NCBI GenBank assembly: GCA_010909165.1
Contig: MU008172.1
Location: forward strand, 248,001-312,000
Direction of reading: 5' to 3'
Source: Anthoceros angustus
Taxonomy: Eukaryota; Streptophyta; Anthocerotopsida; Anthocerotales; Anthocerotaceae
Length of the DNA stretch: 64,000 nt
Shown in pieces: positions 54,094 to 64,000 of the stretch. The stretch's first letter is position 1; each line of letters begins with the position of its first letter. The notes under the pieces were generated by a model. That model ran no database searches. It saw only the letters and a list, made by a program, of their open reading frames with translations, and was not told the DNA's origin. The translations under genes and the position numbers were made by a program.

Positions 54094-54927
54094 ATGTCTG
54101 GAGACGTTGAGCAGGAAGAACCTGCTTCTTCTCCAGTGGTTGCCCCTGAAGTGGAGTCGTCACCTGAGCAGAGCTCTTCCACAGCAGATGATAACACAGA
54201 TATCGTAAGGCTTGAAGCAGGGCATCGAAGTGGCACGCCTGGCGAGGAAGCAGAAGCAAGGCTGGATAGCACCGCTGAGCATGAGCGGAAAGGATCGACT
54301 GAGTCAGGTGGCGCTGAGGATGCAAAAAACGCATCTGGGGGGAGCCCTGAGAAAGAAGCTGGAAGCACAGATGATGACACAGATATCGTAAGGCTTGAAG
54401 CAGCGCATCGAAGTGGCAAGCCTAGCGAGGAAGCAGAAGCAAGGCCGAGTAACACCGCTGAGCATGAGCGGAAAGGATCGACTGAGTCAGGCGACGCTGA
54501 ACATGCAGAAAACGCATCTGGGGGGAGCCCTGAGAAGGAAGCTGAAAGCACAGATGGTCCAGCGGAGAGCAACAAGGAAAACGATTGCGGATTTTGCGTG
54601 TTTATGAAATCAGGTCCTTGTGGTAAACGCTTCTCTCGTTGGGAAGACTGCGTGGAGGGCGCGGAGAAGACCGGGGATAACATCGTGGAGAAATGTTGGC
54701 AGATGACGCAAACGCTCAGGCAGTGTATGGAGGTTAATCCCGACTACTACGGCCCTGTGTTGCAGGCTGAAAAATCATTGCAAGAGGAGGTTGCTGCAGA
54801 GGTCGAAGCTACGGTAAAACAAGAGACTCAGAACGTAGAGACCGAGGGTTCGCCAAAAGAACGGAGGGAGAGCCGGGTCAGAGAGGAGGAGGAAGAGATG
54901 GAGGAGGAGCAGCAATACGCCGCCTAA
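54094..54927 (+). CDS. GCK-domain protein with internal duplication
   Basis: ATG 54094 to TAA 54925-54927, 277 residues; the frame is open further upstream without an ATG. The C-terminal third holds the plant GCK domain: Cys-Gly-Phe-Cys-Val-Phe-Met-Lys, Gly-Pro-Cys-Gly, Trp-Glu-Asp-Cys-Val-Glu, Glu-Lys-Cys-Trp and a final Cys-Met-Glu with Asp-Tyr-Tyr. Its paired cysteines resemble twin-CX(n)C proteins of the mitochondrial intermembrane space, though the function of GCK proteins is not established. The N-terminal half is an acidic Ser/Glu-rich region containing two tandem copies of a 60-residue unit (180 bp; about 54182-54361 and 54362-54541) that differ at few positions. The tail is Arg/Glu-rich. 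Confidence 0.88.
   Translation: MSGDVEQEEPASSPVVAPEVESSPEQSSSTADDNTDIVRLEAGHRSGTPGEEAEARLDSTAEHERKGSTESGGAEDAKNASGGSPEKEAGSTDDDTDIVRLEAAHRSGKPSEEAEARPSNTAEHERKGSTESGDAEHAENASGGSPEKEAESTDGPAESNKENDCGFCVFMKSGPCGKRFSRWEDCVEGAEKTGDNIVEKCWQMTQTLRQCMEVNPDYYGPVLQAEKSLQEEVAAEVEATVKQETQNVETEGSPKERRESRVREEEEEMEEEQQYAA
54182..54541 (+). repeat. 180-bp in-frame tandem duplication inside the GCK gene
   Basis: Two adjacent copies share long identical blocks such as ACAGATATCGTAAGGCTTGAAG and GAGCATGAGCGGAAAGG. The duplication is a multiple of three and keeps the frame. Confidence 0.9.
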
Positions 54928-55590
54928 CATCTTGGCCTTCGGCGCAGGTTCTTGACCATCCTCTGCAGATGGTCCACCGTGAAAGCCAATTGTGCGACGC
55001 ACCAGGGCATGGTCTTGTTTGTTTGGTCGTCCAAAGTGTAGGAAGTAACAACTCATTGCGAATCGGATCGAGACAATTGTGAAACACCGAGTGAGTGACT
55101 GAGGGATGCATGATTTTGTAGTAACGGCGCTGTTCATACGTATGTTGAGTTTCTCTGAAATTGAGGATCCCGAAGGGCCGCCCATCTGTTGATTCCATCG
55201 TCCGAATCCTGGTCTGTTGTTAATGCCACACCTAATCCTATGTGTAGTATTGGAATGCAGTACTCCTATCTTAAATTAAGATAGTTATATGATACTATGA
55301 ATCATATTTGCTTTCTTTCTATTTAAAACGAGGAAGAGATGGTGTCGCCTCCTTCAGCATCCAGCTACCCGGTCGGTCGACTCATGAGATCACTCGCCTG
55401 AGAAAGCACGGTGTTCCGACCTGAGCTCGGATATCACGGCCGTTCGATAATGGCAGCTTTAAGACGAGGCCCAGAATACCCTCTTGAAGGTGCTAGGCAG
55501 GAAATCGCCATTGGGCCTCAGAGTAAAACCTAAAGCTGTAACTTGAGCCTAGTTCTGACTAAGGTCTCGGATACACTTGGCAAGCAAGTG
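54928..55590. other. Convergent intergenic region, GCK / PPR
   Basis: 3' flanks of two converging genes; AT-rich around 55250-55330. No coding support. Confidence 0.5.
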
Positions 55591-58368
55591 TCAATGACGA
55601 TCACCGCAAGAGCAAATACCATCCAGGAAGCGGTGCACGCGGTGTGCGTCCCTAACTATGATTTCCCGCTTCTCGAGACGTGACATGACTTTGGTGCTGC
55701 TGTGACAGTCATTGCACATACGAAGATTTTTGGTAACTAAAAGAGTTGTACCATCCGATGTATTCAGAAGACCATACGCCAATGCAAGTTTCTCCGCATG
55801 CCCACACAGTGCATCTTCCTTTCCTGTCTCAGACATACGCTTCAGTACCAGCTCCGTTTGTGGGACATGGCCTCCATCCTTGACCTGTGAATTCATGATT
55901 CTCAACTTTGCTGAGAGATCACCCCTGCTTTCTCCTACTGTGAACTCGTGCACCTTACTCTCCACTTCGATGCACGCCTTTGCAGGCTTCTTCCAAGCAC
56001 CTGCACACTTTCTCAAGCTTTCTATTCTATCTACATCCCCCCACCTGCCAGCGTTTGCGTAAAGATAACCCATCATGGCATACGCAGACGCACTTTCAGG
56101 TTCCAGAGTGACAAGGAGGTTAAAACATCGCTCGCCGCGCTCCACATCTCCGTGGTTTTTGACTGCACTCAGCAAAGATGTCCACCCCACAAGAGAATTC
56201 TTGTGTGGCATAGTTTGCAGCAAACTTTCTGCCTCTTCTAGGTGGCCTGACCTTGCGAAGAGATCAACCATGCAATTGTAATGATGATCAGTGGGAACAA
56301 CACCATGCTCCTCCATCATCCTGAAATACTTCACGCCTTCCTTCACTAGGCCTTCATGACTGCATGCTACAAGAAGAGAAATGAAGGTAGCGCCATTGGG
56401 TGTCACACCTTGCAGCAGCATCCGCTCAAAGCACTGCACTGCCATGCAGGCATTAGTATGCTGGGCATATCCATTGAGCAAAGCAGTCCATGTTACCACA
56501 TCTTTTGTGGGCTGTCGGATGAACACATTCCAAGCCTCCTCTAAGCTCCCACATTTCACATACATGTCAACAAGGGCGTTAGCGACAACCACGTTGACTT
56601 CAAGCCCTTTATCCTTTATCTGCGCATGCAGCTGCTTACCCTGATTAAAAGCTCCGACACTGGCACATGCTTGCAGGAGGCAAACAAATGTGATATGATT
56701 GCCTGGACTTACTCCCTCCTGCTGCATTTCGGCATACAGATTGAGGGCTCTTTGAGCGAGCCCTTCCTGAGCATATGCTGAAAGCATGGCTGTCCACGTC
56801 ACCACATCCCTGATTGGCAGATTCTCAAATACCCTTTGAGCATCCTCTGGGCTTCCACATTTTGCATACATGTCAATGAGTGCATTCCCAACAACTAGAT
56901 ATGTTTCAAGTCCCCTGTCTTGAATTTGTGAATGAATACGCTTCCCCTGATGCAAAGCCCCAAGGCTTCCACATGCTTGCAAGAGGCAGATAAATGTAAC
57001 CTGATCGGCTACAGTTGTCAACTCCTCTTCCAAGCAGGCGTAGAGGGTTAATGCTTCTTGACCAAATCCATGCTGTGCATATCCTGCAATCATCGTGTTC
57101 CAAGTCACCACATCCCTCTTTGGCAACATGTCAAACGCTCTGCGAGCATCCTCTAAGCTTCCGCATTTCGCGTACATGTCCACCAGGCAGTTGGCAACAA
57201 CCATGTTGATTTCCAGTCCTCTTTCCTGAATCTGTGCATGCAGATGCTTCCCCTGCTGCAAAGCCCCGGTGCTGGCACAAGCTTTCAGTAAGCACAAGAA
57301 TGTAACATGGTCGGCAGGAGCCATCCCTTCCTGTTCCATACGAGCATACAGGCCAAGGGCTTCCTGGCAGAGGCCATGCTGAGAAAATCCTGCAATCATG
57401 GCAGTCCACGTGACCACATTTTTTGTGCACAAAGAGTCAAACACTCTGCGAGCATCCTCTAAGCTCCCGCATTTTGCATACATGTCAACCAGGCTGCTGC
57501 CAACAAACACATCAATCGTCTCAGGTCCACTCCTCAGAATATCCGTATGAACCTCCTTCCCAGACTCCAAATCCATTGCAATAGCGCAGGCCTTGAGAAC
57601 AGCCACAAACACATAGCTGTTTGGCTTCACACTCGACTGCCGCATCTGTTGATATAGGTGCACAGCCTGCGCAGGCTGTCCATGTGCAGCATGTGCTGAT
57701 ATGATGGAACACCAGATGAAAGTCTGGGGTGAAGTTACTTTCCTGAACACCTGCATTGCTTCCTGCAGTCTTCCATGAGACGCATACATCCGAACAATAT
57801 GGTTGGCCAAAAAGCCATTTCCATCGCACCCGCCTTTCACAGCAAGATCATGTACACGCCTTCCAAGAATGAGATCACTACGTGCAATGCATCTCTTGAG
57901 CACGAGATAAAAGAGGGAGACACCCACAGAAGATTCTTGCTCCAACAGGATGTCCAAAGCTGCCACAGCCTCAGCTAACTGCCCCTCCTTGCACACTCGG
58001 CGCAACGCTTCAACCTCTCTAATCCCCCTATCTTCAGTTGGGAGATGCCAATTCCACACAGCCACCTCTGAATCAACCCAAGCAGACCTGTGGTCGAGCC
58101 ATAGTCCCTGCTCAGACCTCTTGTGCCTGAAGTCAGGATGCAGCGGAGTTGTCTTCCCTTGCCTAAGGTCCCGCCAATGTGTTGGATGTGTGACCAAATC
58201 TTTCCACGAGAGCGTTTGCTGCTTTGTACTTGCATTAGACAAGAAGTATCTGTTGGGTGATGGGCAACTGCAGGGGAAGGATCCATAGGATACGGAGTTA
58301 TCATTCGGACCTAGCTTGTTGAGCACTTGGGATGATACAAAATTCGACTGCAAAACATCATGCTTCAT
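55591..58368 (-). CDS. PPR protein with DYW:KP-type domain ending in DRH; candidate U-to-C RNA editing factor
   Basis: An intronless frame of 925 residues from ATG 58368-58366 to TGA 55593-55591. About 15 PPR motifs in P-L-S order (for example Val-Val-Thr-Trp-Thr-Ala-Met-Ile and Val-Asp-Met-Tyr-Ala-Lys-Cys-Gly-Ser) bind single-stranded organelle RNA, one base per motif. E motifs follow, then a deaminase-like domain. Where normal DYW proteins have a PG box, this one has Trp-Lys-Lys-Pro-Ala-Lys-Ala-Cys-Ile-Glu-Val (about 55964-56000). The zinc ligands are kept: Cys-Gly-His-Ala-Glu with the catalytic Glu, and Cys-Asn-Asp-Cys-His. The protein ends Cys-Ser-Cys-Gly-Asp-Arg-His instead of Asp-Tyr-Trp. 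These are hallmarks of the DYW:KP class, linked to U-to-C editing in hornworts, lycophytes and ferns. The first about 90 residues should hold an organelle transit peptide. It is divergent with ThrRS, 146 bp away. Confidence 0.93.
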   Translation of the reverse strand: MKHDVLQSNFVSSQVLNKLGPNDNSVSYGSFPCSCPSPNRYFLSNASTKQQTLSWKDLVTHPTHWRDLRQGKTTPLHPDFRHKRSEQGLWLDHRSAWVDSEVAVWNWHLPTEDRGIREVEALRRVCKEGQLAEAVAALDILLEQESSVGVSLFYLVLKRCIARSDLILGRRVHDLAVKGGCDGNGFLANHIVRMYASHGRLQEAMQVFRKVTSPQTFIWCSIISAHAAHGQPAQAVHLYQQMRQSSVKPNSYVFVAVLKACAIAMDLESGKEVHTDILRSGPETIDVFVGSSLVDMYAKCGSLEDARRVFDSLCTKNVVTWTAMIAGFSQHGLCQEALGLYARMEQEGMAPADHVTFLCLLKACASTGALQQGKHLHAQIQERGLEINMVVANCLVDMYAKCGSLEDARRAFDMLPKRDVVTWNTMIAGYAQHGFGQEALTLYACLEEELTTVADQVTFICLLQACGSLGALHQGKRIHSQIQDRGLETYLVVGNALIDMYAKCGSPEDAQRVFENLPIRDVVTWTAMLSAYAQEGLAQRALNLYAEMQQEGVSPGNHITFVCLLQACASVGAFNQGKQLHAQIKDKGLEVNVVVANALVDMYVKCGSLEEAWNVFIRQPTKDVVTWTALLNGYAQHTNACMAVQCFERMLLQGVTPNGATFISLLVACSHEGLVKEGVKYFRMMEEHGVVPTDHHYNCMVDLFARSGHLEEAESLLQTMPHKNSLVGWTSLLSAVKNHGDVERGERCFNLLVTLEPESASAYAMMGYLYANAGRWGDVDRIESLRKCAGAWKKPAKACIEVESKVHEFTVGESRGDLSAKLRIMNSQVKDGGHVPQTELVLKRMSETGKEDALCGHAEKLALAYGLLNTSDGTTLLVTKNLRMCNDCHSSTKVMSRLEKREIIVRDAHRVHRFLDGICSCGDRH

Positions 58369-58514
58369 CCCCGATTTTCCGCCACTGGACCTGCCACTTC
58401 GGTGTTCCGTCCTCAAGCTTCGACAGACTTCTTTCCTTTAAAAGGTTGAGGCGCCCTAATCACATCTCTGGTCAACTTCTGGATATCTCGTAGCTGCCCG
58501 CAGCTGTCTCTCCA
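58369..58514. promoter_or_regulatory. Compact divergent promoter, PPR / ThrRS
   Basis: Only 146 bp separate the start codons of two outward-reading genes, so the two 5' UTRs and core promoters must share this space. Confidence 0.6.
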
Positions 58515-61500
58515 ATGGCGGCGAACGGAGCTGCTCTTGATGGCCAGGCAGGGCCAGTCAAGCCCGGGAAGAAGTCGGGCAAAGGACCTGGGAAAGCAGC
58601 AGGACCCGTAGTCTTGACTGAGATTCAGAAGAAGAGGATCACCAAATTCGAGGAGATTCAGCGTACTGCCCAGGAACAGTTGAATGAAATTGCCGGGGAC
58701 CCGATCAAGTACGAGCTTCTTTTTTCGTGCGGTGTTTTGTAGGACTTCGGATTGTCGCCTGACAGCTTGTTGGGGATCTGGTGCCTTGTAGAATCACACT
58801 TCCTGATGGTTCAGTGAGAGATGGGGTTAAATGGCGTACTTCGCCCCTCGATATTGCCAAGCAGATTTCGAAACAGCTGGCAACGGCTGCTCTCATTTCT
58901 GAGGTTTGATTAGTTCTCTGCAATCTGGAATAGCTATGCCATTCTACTCACTGCCTCTTGCTGTGCAAGCAAGATTTCGAAGCCATTTGGCTGGAAAGGT
59001 CTGAAAGGTATGTGCTGCGCCAGGTTGATGGTGTCCTTTGGGACCTAGGAAGACCTTTGGAAGGGGATTGTAAGCTGAAAATCTTTACTTTCGAAGACAA
59101 AGAAGGACGAGACACGTTTTGGCATTCCAGTGCTCACATCCTTGGGCAGGTCGTTTGCAGCATAATGCCTGTGTGCTCTTTCCTATCTCTTTGCAGTCTG
59201 TTGCTTTCTTTTTCCGCATTGCTGCTGTGGGAGATCCTTGAGTACACACAGACATGTTATTGCAGGCACTGGAGATAGTGTATGACTGCAAGTTGTGTAT
59301 TGGACCCTGTACTACGCGAACTGAGGTCGGGTTTACGTCTGTACTAAGTGGTGTAAGCTCCTAAGCTTTCAGTGTAATGTATTTCAATGCCAGGTGGTTG
59401 TGCTTTTGTCGCTTTGTAGGGTTTCTACTATGATGCTTATTATGGAGACGTTACGCTAAATGAAGAGCACTTTGAGGAGATCAAGTCCCAAGCAGACAAA
59501 GCTGTTCAGGTCAGTGCCTGGGCATGGTGAATATTCCAACACGCACAGCCCTCCTGGAGCTGCGGAGCCTATCCTGATGTGCCTTTCCTGATTTGCCTTA
59601 TCGTGGATATTAACTCAAAGGACTTAGTAGAGTGTAATACTTAAATGGGGCAGGAAAAGCAACCTTTCGAGCGCGTAGAAGTGACGAGACAGCAGGCTCT
59701 TGACATCTTCTCTGATAACCCCTTCAAGGTAAGTCCTACTGGTTGCCAAGTTTCTGTGTATCCTGATGCTAATAAAATTGTGGAATCTGAGACTTCGTTG
59801 CAGCTAAGTCAGTGGTTCAATCTTTCAGGTTGAAATCATTCAAGAATTACCAGAGGATAAGACCATCACGGTGTACAGGTGCGGGCCTTTGGTTGACCTT
59901 TGCCGAGGGCCTCATGTGCCCACCACGGGATTTGCAAAGGCATTTGCCCCTACGAAGGTATAAATTGCTTTCTGTCTGCTTATGGTAGCAAGCGCCTCAG
60001 ATTCTCAGTAATGCCACTGCATTTGTGAGCAGGCATCTGCATCTTACTGGAGAGGTAGAGCAGACCGAGAAACGCTGCAGCGGGTCTATGGGATCTCATT
60101 TCCTGATCAAAAGAAGCTCAAGGTCATTTTCCCAACTGGACTGCCCACTGCATGACCAGACTTCATGGTGGGTCCTTACATCATCTGTTCAGTGCTATTG
60201 CAGGAGTACCTTGAGGCAATCGAAGAAGCAAAGAAACGGGATCACAGAATCCTTGGTCTGAGGCAGGAATTGTTCTACTTCCATGAACTAAGGTCCACAT
60301 CCGTTTTTCATCTTATGCCTGTCTGATGTTGTTTTGCAACATAAACTAACATTGCCCATTCCTACCAATGAAGTAAGTAGGTCCTGCTTTGAGGACATGT
60401 TTGATTTTCTCTCCTGCATTTTGTTTGGAAACTATTGCAGCCCGGGGAGTCCTTTCCTCTTGCCTCATGGAACTAGGATATACAATAAGCTGGTGGAGTT
60501 TATCCGCACAGAGTACCGGAAGCGTGGATATGAGGAGGTTGATCCCTGAGCTTGAATTTGGATGTGCCACCTTAAGTGACTGAGACGCAGACCATAATTA
60601 ATGCATTGATCATGTTACAGGTTATATCTCCAAATATATACAACATGAAGCTCTTTGAAACATCTGGGCATGCTGCCAACTATAAGGAGAACATGTTTCT
60701 TTGTGAGGTATGCCAACCCTATTTTTGAGTCTCTGTTTCCTGAGCTGAAGTCTTTCGTTTTTCAGTTCATGTTAAGACACCAATCGACTACGTTTTTGCA
60801 TAACCTTTGGTTAATAGGTTGAAAAGCAAGAATACGGGTTAAAACCGATGAACTGCCCAGGTCACTGCCTCATGTTTGACCATAGGGTACGATCTTACAG
60901 AGGTAATTCAAGAAGTCTCTCTTTCAAGGAATGTACAGAAACTTTAGGCCCTTGTCAGTCCCCAGAGACTGATAGAAGTGTGTTATTTTACTGGTACCTT
61001 CCTGTGCAGAGTTGCCCCTCAGACTTGCAGATTTTGGAGTGTTGCATCGCAACGAGAAGAGTGGTGCTCTGACAGGTCTAACTAGAGTCAGGCGGTTTCA
61101 GCAGGTTAGGAGAGCTTACAGTTTAATGCCACACCAGGAAAACCTGCTTCATGTGAGAACATTTGTTTGGGGGCCTTTGCAGTCTGAACTTTGTGTCTTG
61201 GTTGTTGGGCAAACAGGACGATGCACACATCTTCTGCATGGAGTCTCAGATACTGGAGGAAGTGAAGGGAGTTTTGGACTTCCTGCAATATGCCTACGAC
61301 ATTTTTGGATTCACATTCGAGCTTGAACTGTCAACTGTATGTGCAATGTGATTTCTAGTTCAACCTGTGATCTTCAACCAAGTACATTCAGTAACAATAA
61401 AAAGCTGTTGACCAGAGACCAGAGAAATACCTTGGAGAGCTTGCGGTATGGGATCGGGCAGAGAAGGCTCTGGCGGATGCTCTCGATAGTTTGAACAAGC

Positions 61501-62514
61501 CATGGGAGGTATGGGCTTTACCATAGGTCTGAGCTTGTCAATGTTTTTATCCTGCTGACCAAGTAGCCGCACCTGTATTTTGCAGAGGAATGAGGGGGAC
61601 GGTGCATTCTATGGGCCGAAGATTGATATCACAGTGCTTGATGCGCTGAAAAGGAAATTTCAGTGTGCGACGATTCAGGTATCCAATCGCAGTGATAAAT
61701 TTGAAGGTCCATTGCGACATAGTCGGGTGTCTGATAAGATCATTTATGATATTTCACACGTGCAGCTAGACTTTCAACTGCCTAGCCGATTCAACTTGAC
61801 CTACTCCACAGATGATGAGGCCAGAAAGGAAAGGCCTGTCATGATCCACAGGGCCATTCTTGGATCTGTGGAACGAATGCTTGCCATTCTGCTTGAGAAC
61901 TATGCTGGCAAGTGGCCTTTCTGGCTCAGCCCTCGTCAGGCCATTGTGTGCTCTATATCAGGGAAGTTCGTGGAATACGCGAAGAGAGTAAGCATGGGTC
62001 TCATTTCCTGCAACTACTGTGCACCTACTTTCGAGTGCATCATGTCAAGACGCTGAATTCCTTGGTTTGGAAATTCAGGTCCGTGACAGCATCCACGAAG
62101 CAGGCTTTTATGCCGAAACGGATATCTCAGACCGGAAAATTGACAGGAAGGTAATCCTTTCCACGTCTGGCGAGGAGGCGGACTGTGAGCAGCTGTGCTT
62201 CTGGTTGGATATGGTGAGTCCAATTGCATCCTCACTTGACAATCTCTGCCACTGTGGCTGTAAATTCAGGTCCGGGAGGCACAGCTAGCTCAATTTAACT
62301 ACATACTGGTGGTCGGCGAAAAGGAAGAAAGCACTGAGCAGGTCAGTTGTGCCTTCACCTTGTTCGTTGCAAATCCATTGTTGTTCGTACAACTAGCTGA
62401 CACCGCTGTGTGCTGTAGGTCAATGTGCGCACCCGCGATAACAAGGTGCATGGCATGAAGAATCTGTCCGAATTGCTGAAAGAGTTCAAAGCGGAAGCAG
62501 CAGCATTTCATTGA
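58515..62514 (+). CDS. THRRS: Threonyl-tRNA synthetase
   Basis: A gene of about 18 exons from ATG 58515 to TGA 62512-62514. Exon 1 encodes a Lys/Gly/Pro-rich leader and a charged helix. Next come the TGS domain (Ile-Thr-Leu-Pro-Asp-Gly-Ser, about 58791), the editing domain with the His-Ser-Ser-Ala-His motif (about 59120), Gly-Phe-Tyr-Tyr-Asp, [12 protein letters not shown], the class II core (Met-Asn-Cys-Pro-Gly-His-Cys with a zinc Cys; [11 protein letters not shown]; Glu-Gly-Ala/Asp-Gly-Ala-Phe-Tyr-Gly-Pro-Lys; [10 protein letters not shown]), and the anticodon-binding domain. It charges tRNA-Thr. The leader is basic but lacks a clear presequence. Plant orthologues can serve cytosol and mitochondria. 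Individual exon borders were not all verified. Confidence 0.93.
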
Positions 62515-63094
62515 CGTGCGCGTCATTTGAGCGCGTTGATGCCATTGGATTTTGTTAGTCAATGTCATTCATTTATTAATCGCATTCGGTAGGCCACGTT
62601 GTTGCAATCGGCTTGTAATTCGTGCTCTCCTGTGCTTCCTTGTAAGCACGAGAACGGGGCCTGAAATATGTAGAATGAGAATGGAGGTTATATGGTCTTA
62701 GTTTCATATATGGGGGTAACGAGGCCAGGACTGATGATCAAGTTGCACTTCGTTTTGCCAGGTTGCCGCTAGTAGCGTTTGCTAGCAGCAGCAACCTACA
62801 TACGCATCCAGCACGTAGTGGGCAACAAATATTCATTCCTCGCCAGGTACCTCTTGAAAGCTGTAGATCCGCCTCCTCACGTCACGTGCAGCCCCCAACC
62901 TGTCATTGATCAGCTTCTAGCAGGAATTTAAGCTACCCCTGCCCACGAACCGTCAACTGCCGGAGCACGCAGTGAACAAGCCAACGCAGACCTGCTGAGT
63001 AAGTCCTCGAAGCTCCTACATGGCTCGGACGTGCCTCGGCTGTGTATCCCCTCGTATAACTGTAGTCCACCCCCCTCGGATTGGGACCCCCTAA
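62515..63094. other. ThrRS 3' flank and possible promoter
   Basis: No coding support. A CACGTG G-box-like palindrome lies in TCACGTCACGTGCAG (about 62878-62888), upstream of the possible next gene. Confidence 0.45.
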
Positions 63095-63211
63095 ATGGAT
63101 AACCCTCTACTTGGGACGCCCGAGCTTACTCCCTGTGATGTGCAATGGTACTCGCCCTCCAACGTGTTGGCCAACGGCAAGCGCGCGGCAGGGAGCATCT
63201 TCGACACCGGT
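63095..63211 (+). CDS. Possible first exon of an unidentified gene
   Basis: ATG 63095 opens a frame of about 39 codons (Met-Asp-Asn-Pro-Leu-Leu-Gly-Thr-Pro-Glu) that reaches a good splice donor (GGTG|GTAGGT, about 63212). It has protein-like composition but no recognised domain and I could not place the next exon with confidence. Confidence 0.3.
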
Positions 63212-63478
63212 GGTAGGTGCCTGCGTCTCAATCTCCGAAGCAATCAATGCTTCGCGCGTGTGAAGGCGGGCGTGGCATGCCATGCCTCGCCCATCACGAT
63301 GCTCTCTCATCGTGGTATACTTTAAACGCAACACCATGTACAGGTCCATACAGGATGTCACTGCCGTATTTTGCCCAGCATGGCACAACCCTAATATACG
63401 CACCCACCACCAACCATGCTTGATTTTAGAACCGTGCGCGAGAGTATGAACTGAGCGCGGGTGTCTTAAACAAACCAT

Positions 63479-63543
63479 CCCAAAGACAAACAGATTAACC
63501 TAAACCAAGCACCCAAAGACAAACACATTAACCTAAACCAAGC
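63479..63543. repeat. ~33-bp tandem duplication
   Basis: Two adjacent copies of CCCAAAGACAAACA followed by ATTAACCTAAACCAAGCA, differing by one base. Confidence 0.85.
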
Positions 63544-63570
63544 ATTCTGGCCGCAAAGCGTGCTCCGTCC

Positions 63571-63909
63571 ATGGAGTGTGCGCTGAAGGTGCAATTTCCA
63601 GGGCTTGGTCAATTCTGCACCGAGAATCTAACTTGGCAGGTTTTGAAGGATTTGAAGATTGCCTACATTCCATGGAATAGAGTAGAAGATTTCATTTCTG
63701 GTGAAGGCTTCAAATGTGCTGCAAGTTTCTATCGGAAGGATTCAAAGACTCAAAATTCACTACCACCACCAATTGTGCCGTCCTTAGACACGCAATCACA
63801 TATATCGGTACTTTCTGCAACTTCCAAGTTCTCTACACTAATTTCCCTGACCATTTGGGTTTCCTGGCTTGGTGGCCTCTGTCCATGTGCTTTCTTTGCC
63901 TTAAGTTGA
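63571..63909 (+). CDS. Unidentified ORF, possibly the 5' part of a gene running off the window
   Basis: ATG 63571 opens 112 codons. The first about 55 residues look protein-like (Phe-Pro-Gly-Leu-Gly-Gln-Phe-Cys; Ile-Pro-Trp-Asn-Arg-Val-Glu-Asp-Phe; Phe-Lys-Cys-Ala-Ala-Ser-Phe-Tyr). The later part is hydrophobic and less convincing, so an intron may begin before the stop. I do not recognise it; a mobile-element protein or a lineage-specific gene is possible. Confidence 0.35.
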   Translation: MECALKVQFPGLGQFCTENLTWQVLKDLKIAYIPWNRVEDFISGEGFKCAASFYRKDSKTQNSLPPPIVPSLDTQSHISVLSATSKFSTLISLTIWVSWLGGLCPCAFFALS

Positions 63910-64000
63910 AGCCAAATCTTGGTATTTGCTGTCGTGTGTTTCTATGTAGGTATTGGTGTTCATATGGACCGGAGGATTTCCGAGCTGCTACCACACCCAA

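Noticed and set aside
55591-58368. Calling the PPR protein an ordinary C-to-U DYW factor
   Set aside because: The KP motif and the Asp-Arg-His terminus differ from canonical DYW at the diagnostic sites.
1-64000. tRNA, rRNA or snRNA genes
   Set aside because: I looked for B-box-like and conserved snRNA motifs by eye and found none I could support. A tRNAscan/Infernal run would settle it.

Overview
This is nuclear DNA of a land plant. It carries multi-exon genes with short GT-AG introns (mostly about 60-150 bp) and plant-type families: a plastid dicarboxylate translocator, an LRR-VIII receptor kinase, a GCK-domain protein, a WAV2-like hydrolase, RAPTOR and a PPR-DYW protein. Nineteen protein-coding genes are well supported, and most lie only a few hundred bases apart. 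The PPR protein at 55591-58368 ends in Asp-Arg-His and has a Lys-Pro motif where the PG box normally sits. That DYW:KP class is known from hornworts, lycophytes and ferns. With such compact spacing, a hornwort (Anthoceros-like) nuclear genome is my best guess. This is inference, and a lycophyte is the main alternative.

Layout. 1-3639: 3' part of a POL5/MYBBP1A-like gene (+). 3640-6929: non-coding, with a large inverted repeat (3879-4163 / 5837-6132). 6930-7370: RPL27A/uL15 (-) with a telo-box promoter. 7974-10883: GC-rich intronless LRR receptor kinase (+), broken by three one-base frameshifts. 11902-12765: SmE (+). 13413-16473: unidentified coiled-coil protein (+). 16954-18390: mitochondrial cysteine desulfurase NFS1 (-). 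18879-20013: unidentified acidic nuclear-type protein (-). 20392-22216: glycerol kinase (+). 22474-22992: small plastid-type protein (-). 23236-24028: SmD1 (+). 24784-26331: plastid glutamate/malate translocator DiT2 (+). 26907-35101: RAPTOR, 23 exons (-).

35102-41435 is a 6.3 kb gene-free block. It holds clusters of 5-7 bp microsatellites, an AT-rich island and a degenerate tandem-repeat array. Genes then resume: S9 peptidase (41436-45177, -), WAV2/ABHD13-like hydrolase (45746-47952, -), a small membrane protein (49132-49721, +), CPSF73-II/INTS11-like nuclease (50093-53621, -), GCK-domain protein (54094-54927, +), PPR-DYW:KP editing factor (55591-58368, -) and threonyl-tRNA synthetase (58515-62514, +). 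Fragments of one or two further genes lie near the right edge.

The genes are mostly housekeeping functions and form no operon. Several pairs are divergent with short shared promoters: PPR/ThrRS (146 bp between start codons), the 22.5 kb gene/SmD1 (243 bp), the acidic protein/glycerol kinase, and CPSF73-II/GCK. The most interesting element is the PPR protein, a candidate for the unusual 'reverse' (U-to-C) organelle RNA editing.
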